Positions 9,687 to 18,674 of a DNA stretch of 47,459 bases are shown here, in pieces. The position numbers and the translations under genes were made by a program. Origin of the DNA: an uncultured Bacteroidales bacterium (GTDB taxonomy: Bacteria > Bacteroidota > Bacteroidia > Bacteroidales > UBA932); NCBI GenBank assembly GCA_946185745.1, contig CAMHKQ010000018.1:1-47459 (forward strand). Direction: 5' to 3'. How positions within the stretch are numbered: position 1 is the stretch's first letter; each line of letters begins with the position of its first letter. Under the pieces are notes generated by a model. The model worked only from the letters and a program-made list of their open reading frames with translations, searched no databases and was not told the DNA's origin.

Positions 9687-10723
9687 TTTACTATCCTTAC
9701 GTTTTTGCCTTCCACCACCCTGCCTATCATGGTGGCGCGGTCGCCATGGGCGGCCAGAATGTCAATAGCCCGGGCGGCATCGCCTTCAGGCATCGCCAGC
9801 ACCATGCCTATGCCCATGTTGAAGATGTTGAACATCTCGCGATGGTCGATATTTCCATACTTCTCCAGGAAACGGAACACCGGGAGTATTTCCCAGCTGC
9901 CTTCCGTTATTTCCACGCCCTGGCCTTCTCTGAGAATCCTGGGGATGTTCTCGTCGAAGCCGCCCCCCGTAATATGGGCCACCCCGTGGACGTCGCAGTT
10001 CCGTATCACTTCCAGAACCTGCTTCACATAGATTCTGGTGGGTGTCAGCAGCACTTCGCCCAGACTGCGCCCCGGAGCCCCTTCCATATATTCGTCAAAC
10101 GGTTTGTTCAGGTCCAGACCGTTGTCGGCGACTATCTTGCGCACCAGGCTGAAACCGTTGGAATGCACCCCGGTGGAGGCTATTCCCACCAAGACGTCCC
10201 CGACGGCCACCTTGGAGCCGTCGATGAGGGCGGAACGCTCCACCACGCCGGTGGTGAACCCCGCTATATCGTATTCGCCGTCGGCGTACATGCCCGGCAT
10301 TTCGGCCGTTTCGCCTCCGACAAGTGCACATCCGGCCTGGCGGCAGCCCTCCGCCACTCCCGCAACTATGGCCTCCACCACCTCGGGGCGGGTCTTGCCC
10401 TGGGCCACGTAATCCAGGAAGAACAGGGGTTCGGCACCCTGCGCAAGGACGTCGTTCACGCACATGGCCACCGCATCGATGCCTATGGTATCGTGCCTGT
10501 CCATGGCGAACGCTATCTTGAGCTTGGTGCCCACCCCGTCGGTCCCGCTTACCAGGACCGGCTCGCGAATGCCGAGCGAAGCGAGGTCGAACATTCCTCC
10601 GAACGAACCTATCCCTCCCATGACGCCGGGGCGGTTGGTGGAGGCTACGTGTTTCTTTATCCTCCGCACCACTTCGTAGCCGGCTTCAAGCGAAACACCC
10701 GATTTCTCGTAATCTATTGCCAT
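9683..10723 (-). CDS. purM: Phosphoribosylformylglycinamidine cyclo-ligase (AIR synthetase)
   Basis: This is a 346-residue protein of the PurM/PurL ATP-binding superfamily that closes the imidazole ring, turning FGAM into AIR with ATP. It begins [11 protein letters not shown] and shows the glycine-rich [12 protein letters not shown] and the [13 protein letters not shown] motif typical of PurM, plus a C-terminal [10 protein letters not shown] motif. Length matches E. coli PurM (345). It lies 11 bases after purF and overlaps purH by 4 bases. Confidence 0.97.
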   Translation of the reverse strand: MAIDYEKSGVSLEAGYEVVRRIKKHVASTNRPGVMGGIGSFGGMFDLASLGIREPVLVSGTDGVGTKLKIAFAMDRHDTIGIDAVAMCVNDVLAQGAEPLFFLDYVAQGKTRPEVVEAIVAGVAEGCRQAGCALVGGETAEMPGMYADGEYDIAGFTTGVVERSALIDGSKVAVGDVLVGIASTGVHSNGFSLVRKIVADNGLDLNKPFDEYMEGAPGRSLGEVLLTPTRIYVKQVLEVIRNCDVHGVAHITGGGFDENIPRILREGQGVEITEGSWEILPVFRFLEKYGNIDHREMFNIFNMGIGMVLAMPEGDAARAIDILAAHGDRATMIGRVVEGKNVRIVK

Positions 10724-10734
10724 AAATCTCGTAT

Positions 10735-12141
10735 TTAGAATTTTCCGTCCTTGTTAGCTTCTTCTATGCTTGCGTATAGCGCCGTCGGATAATCGCCCGT
10801 GAAGCATGCCAGGCAGAGGTCGGTACGGCGTCCGGCCTCGAACAGGGCTTCCCGGGAAAGGAAGGCGAGCGAATCGGCGCCGATTATCCTGGTCACTTCG
10901 TCGAGCTTCTTCGACGCGCAGAGCAGTTCTTCGTAAGTGGAGATGTCCACTCCGTAGAAACAGGGGTATTTGATCATGGGGCTGGCTATGCGCACGTGAA
11001 CCTCCCTGGCGCCGGCATCGCGGAGCATCCCTATGATCCGTTTGGAAGTGGTGCCGCGCACTATGGAATCGTCCACCAGAACCACCCTCTTCCCGTTCAC
11101 GATGCTGCGAACCGGCGACAGTTTCATCTTCACGCCCTGGTCCCTCAGCTCCTGGGAAGGGCTGATGAAAGTGCGGCCGATATACTTGTTCTTGACCAGG
11201 CCCATCTCGTACGGCAGGCCGGAGGCCTCCGAGTAACCCATTGCCGCTGAGAGGCTCGAATCGGGTACGCCGACCACTATGTCGGCATCCGCCGGACTCT
11301 CCTTGAAAAGCATGCGGCCGCTCTCCTTGCGGAAAGCATGGACGTTCATTCCCTCTATGTCGCTGTCGGGACGCGAGAAGTAGATGAACTCCATGGCGCA
11401 CATGGCGTTGCGGTGGTACTCCGAGAACTTCTGCCCGCGTATTCCGTGCCGGTCTATGGTAACCACTTCACCCGGCTCGATGTCGCGGAGGAAATCCGCG
11501 CCGATCACGCTGAAGGTGCAGGTCTCGCTGCTTACCACATAGCCTCCGTTCAGTTTGCCTATCGACAGGGGGCGCAGCCCGTATTTGTCCCTCGCCGCAT
11601 ATATCCTATTGGCAGTTATGATGATGAATGCGAACGCCCCTTCGATCATGTTGAGGGCGGCCATGATGGCGTTGATGCGGGGCTTGGCCGCATCGGACGG
11701 CTCCTTCTTGATGAGATGGGCGAGAATTTCACTGTCCGAGGTGGACTGGAACAGGCTGCCGCGGTCTTCGAGGTAATGCTTTATCTGGGCGGAATTCACC
11801 AGGTTGCCGTTGTGCGCAAGGGCGAAATCCCCGCTGGCCTGCCTGAAGAGGAAAGGCTGCACGTTCTCGATGCCTCCACCGCCCGCGGTGGAATAACGGA
11901 CGTGTCCTATCGCGCACTCTCCGTCGAGCGTGGCAAGGTTCCGGCCGTTGAACACTTCGGTCACCAGTCCCAGCCCCTTTACGCGCCTGAGCTGTCTGTC
12001 GGCCCCCAGTGCCACTATTCCGCAGCCCTCCTGACCGCGATGCTGCAGGGAGTGCAGGGCATAATACGTGAGTTCGGCCGCGTTGGGCACACCCCAGATC
12101 GCAAACACTCCGCATTCTTCGTGGATGCCGCTATTCTTCAT
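10735..12141 (-). CDS. purF: Amidophosphoribosyltransferase (first committed purine step)
   Basis: This 468-residue enzyme makes phosphoribosylamine from PRPP and glutamine. A short propeptide (MKNSGIHEE) precedes Cys10, the glutamine-amidotransferase nucleophile expected to be exposed by self-cleavage. [10 protein letters not shown] follows, and the PRPP loop [13 protein letters not shown] is near residue 352. Cysteines in [20 protein letters not shown] and [11 protein letters not shown] match the four ligands of the 4Fe-4S cluster in the Bacillus subtilis-type enzyme. So this is the oxygen-sensitive, cluster-containing class, not the E. coli class. It overlaps the upstream SAICAR synthetase paralogue by 11 bases. 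The family is feedback-inhibited by AMP/GMP-type nucleotides. Confidence 0.97.
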   Translation of the reverse strand: MKNSGIHEECGVFAIWGVPNAAELTYYALHSLQHRGQEGCGIVALGADRQLRRVKGLGLVTEVFNGRNLATLDGECAIGHVRYSTAGGGGIENVQPFLFRQASGDFALAHNGNLVNSAQIKHYLEDRGSLFQSTSDSEILAHLIKKEPSDAAKPRINAIMAALNMIEGAFAFIIITANRIYAARDKYGLRPLSIGKLNGGYVVSSETCTFSVIGADFLRDIEPGEVVTIDRHGIRGQKFSEYHRNAMCAMEFIYFSRPDSDIEGMNVHAFRKESGRMLFKESPADADIVVGVPDSSLSAAMGYSEASGLPYEMGLVKNKYIGRTFISPSQELRDQGVKMKLSPVRSIVNGKRVVLVDDSIVRGTTSKRIIGMLRDAGAREVHVRIASPMIKYPCFYGVDISTYEELLCASKKLDEVTRIIGADSLAFLSREALFEAGRRTDLCLACFTGDYPTALYASIEEANKDGKF

Positions 12142-12853
12142 ACAGATAATCCCTTAATCGTTTGTATACTGTTCCGTAACTCTCCCCCACCTTGCCGTTG
12201 TCCCGGCGGAAACGGTCTTTGTCGAGCCTGGTGCCGGTGGCCTTGTCCCAGAAACGGGCATTGTCGGGGGTTATGTCGTCCGACATCATGAGGTTTCCCT
12301 CAGAATCCCTTCCGAACTCGATCTTGTAGTCGACGAGGGTGATTCCGACCTTGTCGAAAAGGGGCACGAGGATATCGTTGATCTGCCTCGCATACGAGTA
12401 TATCTCGGAGAGTTCCGCACGGTTGACTATGCCCAGGGCAAGGGCATGGTAGTCGTTTATGAGAGGATCCCCGAGCGCTTCCGACTTGAAGCAGAGGTCG
12501 TAGATGGTCTCGGACGGAATCTGTCCCTCCTCCAGGCCGAGCCGCTGGGCAAGGGAGCCTGCTACCACGTTCCTCACTATCATCTCGATGGGGAGCAGGG
12601 TGACCCTCTTGCAGAGCTGCTCGCGTTCGGAGAGCTGCTGGATGAAATACGTGGGCACCCCGCCCTTCTGAAGCTCCCTGGACACCATGCAGGCGATGCC
12701 GTTGCAATAAATGCCCTTGTCGTGTATCACGGCCCGCTTTATCTTATAGAAGGCGGTGATGTCGTCGGTGAAGTAGATCACCACCTTGTCGGGATCTTCC
12801 GTCGGGGAGACTTTTATAGATACTCCGTCGTGAATGAGAACTTCCTTATCCAT
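12131..12853 (-). CDS. SAICAR synthetase paralogue, short bacterial type, divergent N-terminus
   Basis: The protein is 240 residues, the size of the E. coli/Bacillus PurC type. Conserved parts are the LSEREQL..LLPIEMIVRNVVAGSL block, LGDPLIND, LVDYKIEFGRD and RFWDKATG. The N-terminal ATP-binding strand that normally reads YxGKxKxVY is instead HDGVSIKVS, and the usual NNK motif reads CNGI, so nucleotide binding may be altered. A second, unrelated-length SAICAR synthetase (312 residues) heads the same operon at 17646-18584. This copy overlaps purL by 8 bases and purF by 11, so it is firmly embedded in the operon. It may be an active isoenzyme, a specialised enzyme with a related amino acid plus carboxylate reaction, or a regulatory partner; the sequence does not decide. 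Confidence 0.85.
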   Translation of the reverse strand: MDKEVLIHDGVSIKVSPTEDPDKVVIYFTDDITAFYKIKRAVIHDKGIYCNGIACMVSRELQKGGVPTYFIQQLSEREQLCKRVTLLPIEMIVRNVVAGSLAQRLGLEEGQIPSETIYDLCFKSEALGDPLINDYHALALGIVNRAELSEIYSYARQINDILVPLFDKVGITLVDYKIEFGRDSEGNLMMSDDITPDNARFWDKATGTRLDKDRFRRDNGKVGESYGTVYKRLRDYLYEE

Positions 12854-15800
12854 GTCTGAAATACTTTACAGCGTTTTCGAAAAGACCCTGATGCAGGTTT
12901 CCTGGCATGCCCCTCAGGAGGCCGTCCTCCCAGCGTTCACTGTGGCCCATCTTGCCGAGTATCTGGCCGTCAGGGCTGAGGATGCCCTCGATGGCGAAGC
13001 AGGAGCCGTTGGGATTCAGGGGACATTCCATGGTGGGCTCTCCGGTGAGCGGATCGGCGTACTGGAACGCCACCTGACCGGCCCTGAAGAGCTCCAGAGC
13101 CTGTTTTTCGTCCACCACAAACTTGCCCTCGCCGTGGCTTACGGGGATATTGAAGGTATCCCCGACGGAGAAACCGGCCAGCCAGGGCGATTTCACGGAG
13201 GCCACCTTGGTGAGCGCCATCCTGGAAATATGCCTGCCTATGTCGTTGCGGAACAGCGTCGGGGAATCGGCCGACACCTGACGGCAATGGCCGTACGGCA
13301 GCAGGCCGCTCTTGACCAAGGCCTGGAAGCCGTTGCAGATGCCGAGGATGAGCCCCCCGCGCTCCAGGAGCCTGTCGATTTCGGCAGCTATCTCCTTATC
13401 TGCCAAGACATTGGCAATGAACTTACCGCTGCCGTCAGGCTCGTCTCCAGCGGAGAAACCGCCGGAAAGGGCGAGTATCTGGCACTCGGAAATCCCTTGA
13501 CGCATCTGCTCGATGCTGTCGAAGATGTCCTGCGAACTGAGGTTGCGGAAAACTCCGAACTCCGTACGGGCGTCTGCGGCACGGAAGGCCTTCGCCATGT
13601 CGTAGTCGCAGTTGGTTCCCGGGAAGACGGGGATATACACCAGCGGGTGCTCCACTCTCACGGGGCTGTGGAATACGGGAGCACTTTCCTTCTTTTCTTC
13701 GTAGCCGTCAGGGAAGGCTTTCCGGCAGGAAGACTCAGCCTTCAGAGGATATACCCTGGAGAACGGCTCCTCGCAGGCCTCGCGGGCCTCTGCGGTGCCG
13801 ATGCGGGTTCCGTCGAAGTCGATTATTCCATCCGCCGTCACCGTTCCTATCAGTTCGGCTCCCTCGGGAACTCGGGTGCACTCGGCGACTATTCCTCCGG
13901 GCGCGGCCCCGAAGAGTTCCGCTCCCCCGTTTATGCGGGCTCCCATGCCGTTGCCGAAGCACATCTTGCAGACGGCCTCGGCCAGGCCCTTGCGCCCCAG
14001 AGCATAGGCCGCGACTATGCTGCCGTCCAGGACGGTGGCGTGAACAGCCTTCCACATAGCCTGAAGGGCCTCTGTGTCAGGCATATAATTACTCAGCGGA
14101 ACATGGCGGAAAAGGCAGATTTTGTTGCCGGCCTTCTTGAATTCCGGCGACAGCACCTCCGGAGCCTTTACCATCGCAACCCCGAATGCTACAAGGGTGG
14201 GAGGCACATGCAGCCTGTCTTCGAAGGTGCCGCTCATGGAGTCCTTGCCGCCGATGGCGGGAAGCCCGAGAGCTTCCTGCATCTTGAGGGCCCCGAGCAG
14301 GGCTGAAAGGGGTCGGCCCCAGACCTCCGGAGCGCCGGTCATGCGCTGGAAATATTCCTGGTACGAGAAGCGCATCCGCTCATGGGGCGCACCAGCCGCC
14401 ACCGCCTTGGCACAGGCGTCGACCACCGCATAGGCTGCTCCGTGATAGGGGCTCCACTCGCTGATGTATGGGTCGAAGCCCCAGCACATGAGGCTCGCGT
14501 CCTGCGAGAAACCGTCGCATGGCAGCTTCTGCACGCTGACCTGGGAAGGAGTGGCCTGATAGAGCCCGGTGTAGGGCATGAGCACAGTTCCGCGGCCTAT
14601 CGTGGAGTCGAACATCTCGCCGAGCCCCCTCTGGGAGGCCACGGACGGGTCTTTCATCAGCGCGAGAATGCGAGTGCGGAGGTCTCCCTCGCCCTTTTCC
14701 GGAGCGAAAGGATTCCTTTCAGCGGGCATCTCCACAAAGACAGAAGCTTCCCTGGATGCGCCCGCGCTGTCGATGAACGAGCGCTTCAGGTCGGCCACCG
14801 GAAGGCCGCGCCAGAAAATGCGCATCCTGCCCTCTCCGGTGACGGTGGCCACATGGGACACCTCGACGTTCTCCTGGCGGCACAATTCTTCGAACGCAGC
14901 TGCGTCGCCGGCTGCCACCACAACCGCCATCCTTTCCTGCGACTCGCTGATAGCCAGCTCGGTACAGTTGATGCCGCTGTATTTTACCGGCACCTTGTCA
15001 AGGTCGATGTCGAGTCCGTCGGCAAGTTCGCCCACGGCCACGCTCACGCCTCCGGCGCCGAAGTCGTTGCTCTTCTTGATGAGCCGTACGGCATCGGACC
15101 TGCGGAACAGCCGCTGGAGCTTCCTTTCCTCGGTGGGATTGCCTTTCTGCACCTCGCTGCCGCAGCTTTCGAGCGAGCCGGAGTCATGCTCCTTGGATGC
15201 ACCTGTAGCGCCACCTATGCCGTCGCGGCCTGTGCGGCCGCCGAGCAGCAGCACCACGTCGCCGGGAGCCGGGCTTTCCCTGCGGACTGCAGAGGCCTTC
15301 ACGGCACCCGCAACCGCCCCTATCTCCATGCGCTTGGCCACATATCCCGGGTGGATTATTTCATGCACCTCGCCCGTCGCAAGGCCTATCTGGTTGCCGT
15401 AGCTGGAATAGCCCTGCGCCGCTTTGCGGGAGATGACCCTCTGCGGGAGCTTGCCGGGCATGGCTTCGGAAACAGGTTTCCAGATGTCGCCGGCTCCGGT
15501 CACGCGCATGGCCTGGTAAACGTAGGAACGCCCGCTCAGCGGGTCGCGGATGGCGCCGCCGAGGCAGGTCGCCGCTCCGCCGAAGGGTTCTATTTCGGTG
15601 GGATGGTTATGGGTTTCGTTCTTGAACATGAGAAGCCATTTCTCGGGCTTCCCGTCCACTGTAATGTCGATGAAGATGCTGCAGGCGTTGTTCTCTTCGC
15701 TCACCTCCATGTCGTCCAGCAGACCTTTCTTCCTGAGGTACCTGCCCCCTATGGTGGCGAGGTCCATGAGGCACAGGGGCTTGTTGTCGCGGCCGAGTTC

Positions 15801-16592
15801 CGCCCGCATGTCCAGCCACAGCTGGAGGCTCTTCCGGAGTTCTTCCCCGAGCCAGCCTTCCGCCACCTCGACGGAAGTGAAGTTGGTGGTAAAGGTGGTG
15901 TGGCGGCAGTGGTCGCTCCAATAAGTGTCGAGGATGCGGAGCTCGGTTTCAGTGGGAACGCGGCCTTCGGCCCGGAAATACTTGCGGATTTCCTCCAGGT
16001 CGGCCAGGTTCATGGCGAGCCCCATTTTCCTGATGAAGGCCTTCGCGGCGGCGGTGTCCATGTCCAGGAAACCTTCCAGCACGGGCGGCGTCAAGGCCGC
16101 GGGGGCGTCGCTGAAGGAAAGGGCGCCAAGGTCTTTCTCGCGGCATTCGACGGCATTTATCTCATAATGGCGCACCATATCGAGCTGTTCCTTTCCGAGG
16201 CCGCCCGGGAATACCAGGAGGCGGGAGCTCTTGATGCGCACGTCCGCGGAGGGGTCCAGCAGCCGCACGCAGTCGCAGGCGGATGCGGCGCGCTGGTCGA
16301 ACTGCCCGGGCAGATACTCGATTGCCAGGGTGGCGGCTCCTTCGGGGAGACCGAGCGCGGCGAGGCCCGCCTCTTCCGACACAGTCACCTCGTCGGTGGC
16401 CTTTTCGGCAAAAACCCGCCATGCAGCCTTTTCCAAAAGGTCTTCCCCGAAGCCCTCCAGGTCATATACATTCAGCACCCTGAGGCTCCCGGCGTCGATG
16501 GAGAGGTTTTCCTCCAGCTCGGAGCGGAGCGCCTCAGCCTCAGCCCTGAAGCCCGGGCGCTTTTCTACGAATACACGGTGAAGCCTGGTCAT
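12846..16592 (-). CDS. purL: Phosphoribosylformylglycinamidine synthase, single-chain
   Basis: This is a 1248-residue large PurL joining synthetase and glutaminase, which converts FGAR to FGAM with ATP and glutamine. Landmarks are the N-terminal substrate-tunnel domain, YWSDHCRHTTF, NETHNHPTEIEPFGGAAT in the first PurM-like half, and a second PurM-like half. A C-terminal class I glutamine amidotransferase follows, with nucleophile Cys1086 in GICNGFQALV and the catalytic His in PVSHGEGKF. The single-chain type needs no separate PurQ or PurS, and none is seen. It overlaps purE by ATGA and the next SAICAR synthetase paralogue by 8 bases. A long open frame on the opposite strand is a codon-bias shadow. 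Confidence 0.97.
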   Translation of the reverse strand: MTRLHRVFVEKRPGFRAEAEALRSELEENLSIDAGSLRVLNVYDLEGFGEDLLEKAAWRVFAEKATDEVTVSEEAGLAALGLPEGAATLAIEYLPGQFDQRAASACDCVRLLDPSADVRIKSSRLLVFPGGLGKEQLDMVRHYEINAVECREKDLGALSFSDAPAALTPPVLEGFLDMDTAAAKAFIRKMGLAMNLADLEEIRKYFRAEGRVPTETELRILDTYWSDHCRHTTFTTNFTSVEVAEGWLGEELRKSLQLWLDMRAELGRDNKPLCLMDLATIGGRYLRKKGLLDDMEVSEENNACSIFIDITVDGKPEKWLLMFKNETHNHPTEIEPFGGAATCLGGAIRDPLSGRSYVYQAMRVTGAGDIWKPVSEAMPGKLPQRVISRKAAQGYSSYGNQIGLATGEVHEIIHPGYVAKRMEIGAVAGAVKASAVRRESPAPGDVVLLLGGRTGRDGIGGATGASKEHDSGSLESCGSEVQKGNPTEERKLQRLFRRSDAVRLIKKSNDFGAGGVSVAVGELADGLDIDLDKVPVKYSGINCTELAISESQERMAVVVAAGDAAAFEELCRQENVEVSHVATVTGEGRMRIFWRGLPVADLKRSFIDSAGASREASVFVEMPAERNPFAPEKGEGDLRTRILALMKDPSVASQRGLGEMFDSTIGRGTVLMPYTGLYQATPSQVSVQKLPCDGFSQDASLMCWGFDPYISEWSPYHGAAYAVVDACAKAVAAGAPHERMRFSYQEYFQRMTGAPEVWGRPLSALLGALKMQEALGLPAIGGKDSMSGTFEDRLHVPPTLVAFGVAMVKAPEVLSPEFKKAGNKICLFRHVPLSNYMPDTEALQAMWKAVHATVLDGSIVAAYALGRKGLAEAVCKMCFGNGMGARINGGAELFGAAPGGIVAECTRVPEGAELIGTVTADGIIDFDGTRIGTAEAREACEEPFSRVYPLKAESSCRKAFPDGYEEKKESAPVFHSPVRVEHPLVYIPVFPGTNCDYDMAKAFRAADARTEFGVFRNLSSQDIFDSIEQMRQGISECQILALSGGFSAGDEPDGSGKFIANVLADKEIAAEIDRLLERGGLILGICNGFQALVKSGLLPYGHCRQVSADSPTLFRNDIGRHISRMALTKVASVKSPWLAGFSVGDTFNIPVSHGEGKFVVDEKQALELFRAGQVAFQYADPLTGEPTMECPLNPNGSCFAIEGILSPDGQILGKMGHSERWEDGLLRGMPGNLHQGLFENAVKYFRHG

Positions 16593-17071
16593 TTCGATTC
16601 GGGAGGCAGGGTGATTTTGCTGATCTTCTCTTTCTGTTCGCGACGGAATCCGTCGAGTCGGGCGGAAAGCTCCGGATCGGACAGGGCGAACATCTCGACC
16701 GCCAGCAGGGCGGCGTTCCTGGCGCCGTTTATGGCCACGGTAGCGACCGGCACGCCGGAGGGCATCTGCACGGTGGAGAGCAGTGAATCCATGCCTCCGA
16801 GGCCCTTGGTCATGACAGGCACGCCGATTACCGGAAGCGTGGTATAGGAAGCTATCACCCCGGCAAGGTGGGCGGCACCGCCGGCTCCGGCGATGAACGC
16901 ACGCACGCCGCGCTCACCGGCGCCCTTGACATAATCAGCAAGGAGTTCCGGCGTCCTGTGGGCGCTCAGCACCTTTTCTTCATACTCCACCCCGAATGAG
17001 GCAAGCGTCTGCGCAGCACCCGACATAACCTCGTAGTCGCTGGCAGATCCCATTATGACTGATACTTTCAT
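16589..17071 (-). CDS. purE: N5-CAIR mutase (PurE, class I type)
   Basis: This 160-residue protein forms part of the AIR carboxylation step. MGSASD at the N-terminus, SAHRTPE and AGAGGAAHLAGV are the class I signatures; class II enzymes differ at the SAHR site. Class I PurE rearranges N5-CAIR made by the ATP-dependent PurK, but no purK lies in this window. It starts 2 bases after the purN stop and its stop overlaps the purL start. Either purK is elsewhere, or this enzyme works directly on AIR and CO2 at high CO2. Confidence 0.95.
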   Translation of the reverse strand: MKVSVIMGSASDYEVMSGAAQTLASFGVEYEEKVLSAHRTPELLADYVKGAGERGVRAFIAGAGGAAHLAGVIASYTTLPVIGVPVMTKGLGGMDSLLSTVQMPSGVPVATVAINGARNAALLAVEMFALSDPELSARLDGFRREQKEKISKITLPPESK

Positions 17072-17073
17072 AT

Positions 17074-17649
17074 TTATTTGATTTTACCTTCTATGAGTCC
17101 CTCGATTACCGAGGGGAAATGTTCCATTTCGAGGACATGCTCCTTTTCGGCGATATCCCCGGCGGTGTCGGACGGCAGGACGGGTACGCTGAACTGCGCG
17201 ATTATCTGCCCGCCGTCCACCTGGGACGTGACATAATGCACCGTCATGCCAGTAACGGTCTCGCCGGCGGCCTTCACCGCTTCGTGCACGTGGTGGCCGT
17301 ACATGCCCTTGCCCCCGAATTTGGGCAGGAGCGCGGGGTGCAGGTTCACAACCCTGCGGGGATACGCCTCGAGCACGAAATCGGGCACCACCTTCAGGAA
17401 CCCCGCCAGCACTATCCACTTGGTCTTGTACTTACTGAGAAGCGGCAGCACCACCTCGGGATCGTTCAGTTCGGATTTTGTGAGGACGGCAGTCGGCACT
17501 CCGAGGTTCTTCGCCCTCACAAGGGCGTAGGCGGAGGGACTGCTGCTCACCACAAGCGCGACCTTTGCCCGGGACGAGGTGCCGAAGTGCCTGATAAGGG
17601 CTTCGCAGTTGGTACCGTTGCCTGAGACGAAGACTGCTATCGGTGTCAT
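17074..17649 (-). CDS. purN: Phosphoribosylglycinamide formyltransferase
   Basis: The protein is 191 residues. It transfers the formyl group of 10-formyl-tetrahydrofolate to GAR. The N-terminal phosphate-binding [10 protein letters not shown] motif, [14 protein letters not shown] with the catalytic His, and GMTVHYV...DGGQII with the catalytic Asp are all present. Its start overlaps the upstream purC stop by ATGA. No formate-dependent PurT is seen here. Confidence 0.95.
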   Translation of the reverse strand: MTPIAVFVSGNGTNCEALIRHFGTSSRAKVALVVSSSPSAYALVRAKNLGVPTAVLTKSELNDPEVVLPLLSKYKTKWIVLAGFLKVVPDFVLEAYPRRVVNLHPALLPKFGGKGMYGHHVHEAVKAAGETVTGMTVHYVTSQVDGGQIIAQFSVPVLPSDTAGDIAEKEHVLEMEHFPSVIEGLIEGKIK

Positions 17650-18584
17650 TTCCCTGCCAGATAATCTTTAATGTCCTGTTCTATGCCTGCGGCGGAGTAT
17701 TCGGTCTTATGGAAGGGCTCGCCGGTGATATGCTCGTAGAGCTCTATGTACCTGGCCGTTATGCCGTCCACTACCTGGGGCGTCATTTCGGGGACTATCT
17801 CTCCTTCGCGCCCGCGGAAGCCGTTAGCCATGAGCCATTCGCGGACGAACTCCTTGGACAGCTGGCGCTGGGGTTCGCCCTTCCCGAGCCTTTCCTCGTA
17901 ACCTTCCTTGTAGAAGTACCTGGATGAATCGGGGGTGTGAACCTCGTCCATGAGGATTATTCTGCCGTCTTTCTTGCCGAATTCGTACTTGGTGTCCACC
18001 AGGATGAGTCCGCGGGAGGCCGCTATTTCCTGCCCCCTGGCGAAGATGGCCCGGGTGTACCGCTCCAGCTGGGAATATTCCTCTTCGGTGGCAAGGCCGT
18101 AGGCGAGGATTTCCTCACGGGAGATATCCTCGTCATGCCCCTCTACAGCCTTTGTAGTGGGGGTGATTATCGGCTCGGGAAAGGCCTGGTTTTCAACCAT
18201 GCCCTCAGGGAGGGCGACGCCGCACAGACTGCGCTTGCCGGCTTTGTACTCCCTCCAGGCGTGACCTGCCAGATATCCGCGGATGACCATTTCTATCTTG
18301 AAGGGTTCGCACCTGTACCCAAGGGTGACCGCGGGATTCGGAACGGCGATCTTCCAGTTGGGAAGGATGTCTGCCGTAGCGTCCAGGAACTTGGCGGCGA
18401 TCAGGTTGAGAATCTGGCCCTTGTAGGGTATGCCTGCGGGAAGGACCACGTCGAAGGCGCTTATGCGGTCGGTTACGACCATGGCCAGAAGGTCCCCTCC
18501 TACCTCATAGACATCACGCACCTTTCCGACATACTTTCCGCCCTGGCCAGGCAGAGAAAAGTCGGTACTAACTATTGCTTTCAT
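17646..18584 (-). CDS. purC: SAICAR synthetase, long (yeast ADE1-like) type; first gene of the purine operon
   Basis: At 312 residues this is the longer subfamily, similar in size to yeast Ade1. It joins aspartate to CAIR with ATP. Visible motifs are GKVRDVYE (the ATP-binding strand, intact), [37 protein letters not shown] and [11 protein letters not shown]. It is the first gene of the minus-strand operon and overlaps purN by ATGA. Its start lies 90 bases from the divergent purB start. The nearest -7-like match for this strand is TAACTTCG at 18605-18612, one base off consensus. This is the more canonical of the two SAICAR synthetases here. Confidence 0.95.
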   Translation of the reverse strand: MKAIVSTDFSLPGQGGKYVGKVRDVYEVGGDLLAMVVTDRISAFDVVLPAGIPYKGQILNLIAAKFLDATADILPNWKIAVPNPAVTLGYRCEPFKIEMVIRGYLAGHAWREYKAGKRSLCGVALPEGMVENQAFPEPIITPTTKAVEGHDEDISREEILAYGLATEEEYSQLERYTRAIFARGQEIAASRGLILVDTKYEFGKKDGRIILMDEVHTPDSSRYFYKEGYEERLGKGEPQRQLSKEFVREWLMANGFRGREGEIVPEMTPQVVDGITARYIELYEHITGEPFHKTEYSAAGIEQDIKDYLAGK

Positions 18585-18647
18585 TTCTTTTGGAAATCAA
18601 AGCACGAAGTTACTACATTTCCATGAGGAAACGTGCAGGAAAAATAT

Positions 18648-18655
18648 TATTTTTG
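18648..18655 (+). promoter_or_regulatory. -7 promoter box of purB (TATTTTTG)
   Basis: An exact match to the Bacteroidota -7 consensus TAnnTTTG, 19 bases before the purB ATG, in the 90-bp divergent region between purC and purB. No clear -33 TTTG was seen. No purine riboswitch fits in this short space. Confidence 0.7.
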
Positions 18656-18674
18656 CACATCTTTTCAACAAATC

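Noticed and set aside
12131..12853. Treating the short SAICAR synthetase as a pseudogene
   Set aside because: The frame is intact, full length for its subfamily and overlapped by genes on both sides; only some motifs have changed.
14382..16847. Very long open frame opposite purL, and similar long antisense frames opposite htpG (5312-6538) and the GH92 gene (3034-4209)
   Set aside because: They mirror the G/C-rich third codon positions of well-recognised genes, lack family motifs and have no promoter box; they are shadows.
18585..18674. Possible purine or PRPP riboswitch upstream of purC/purB
   Set aside because: The divergent space is only 90 bases, contains promoter boxes and shows no recognisable aptamer.
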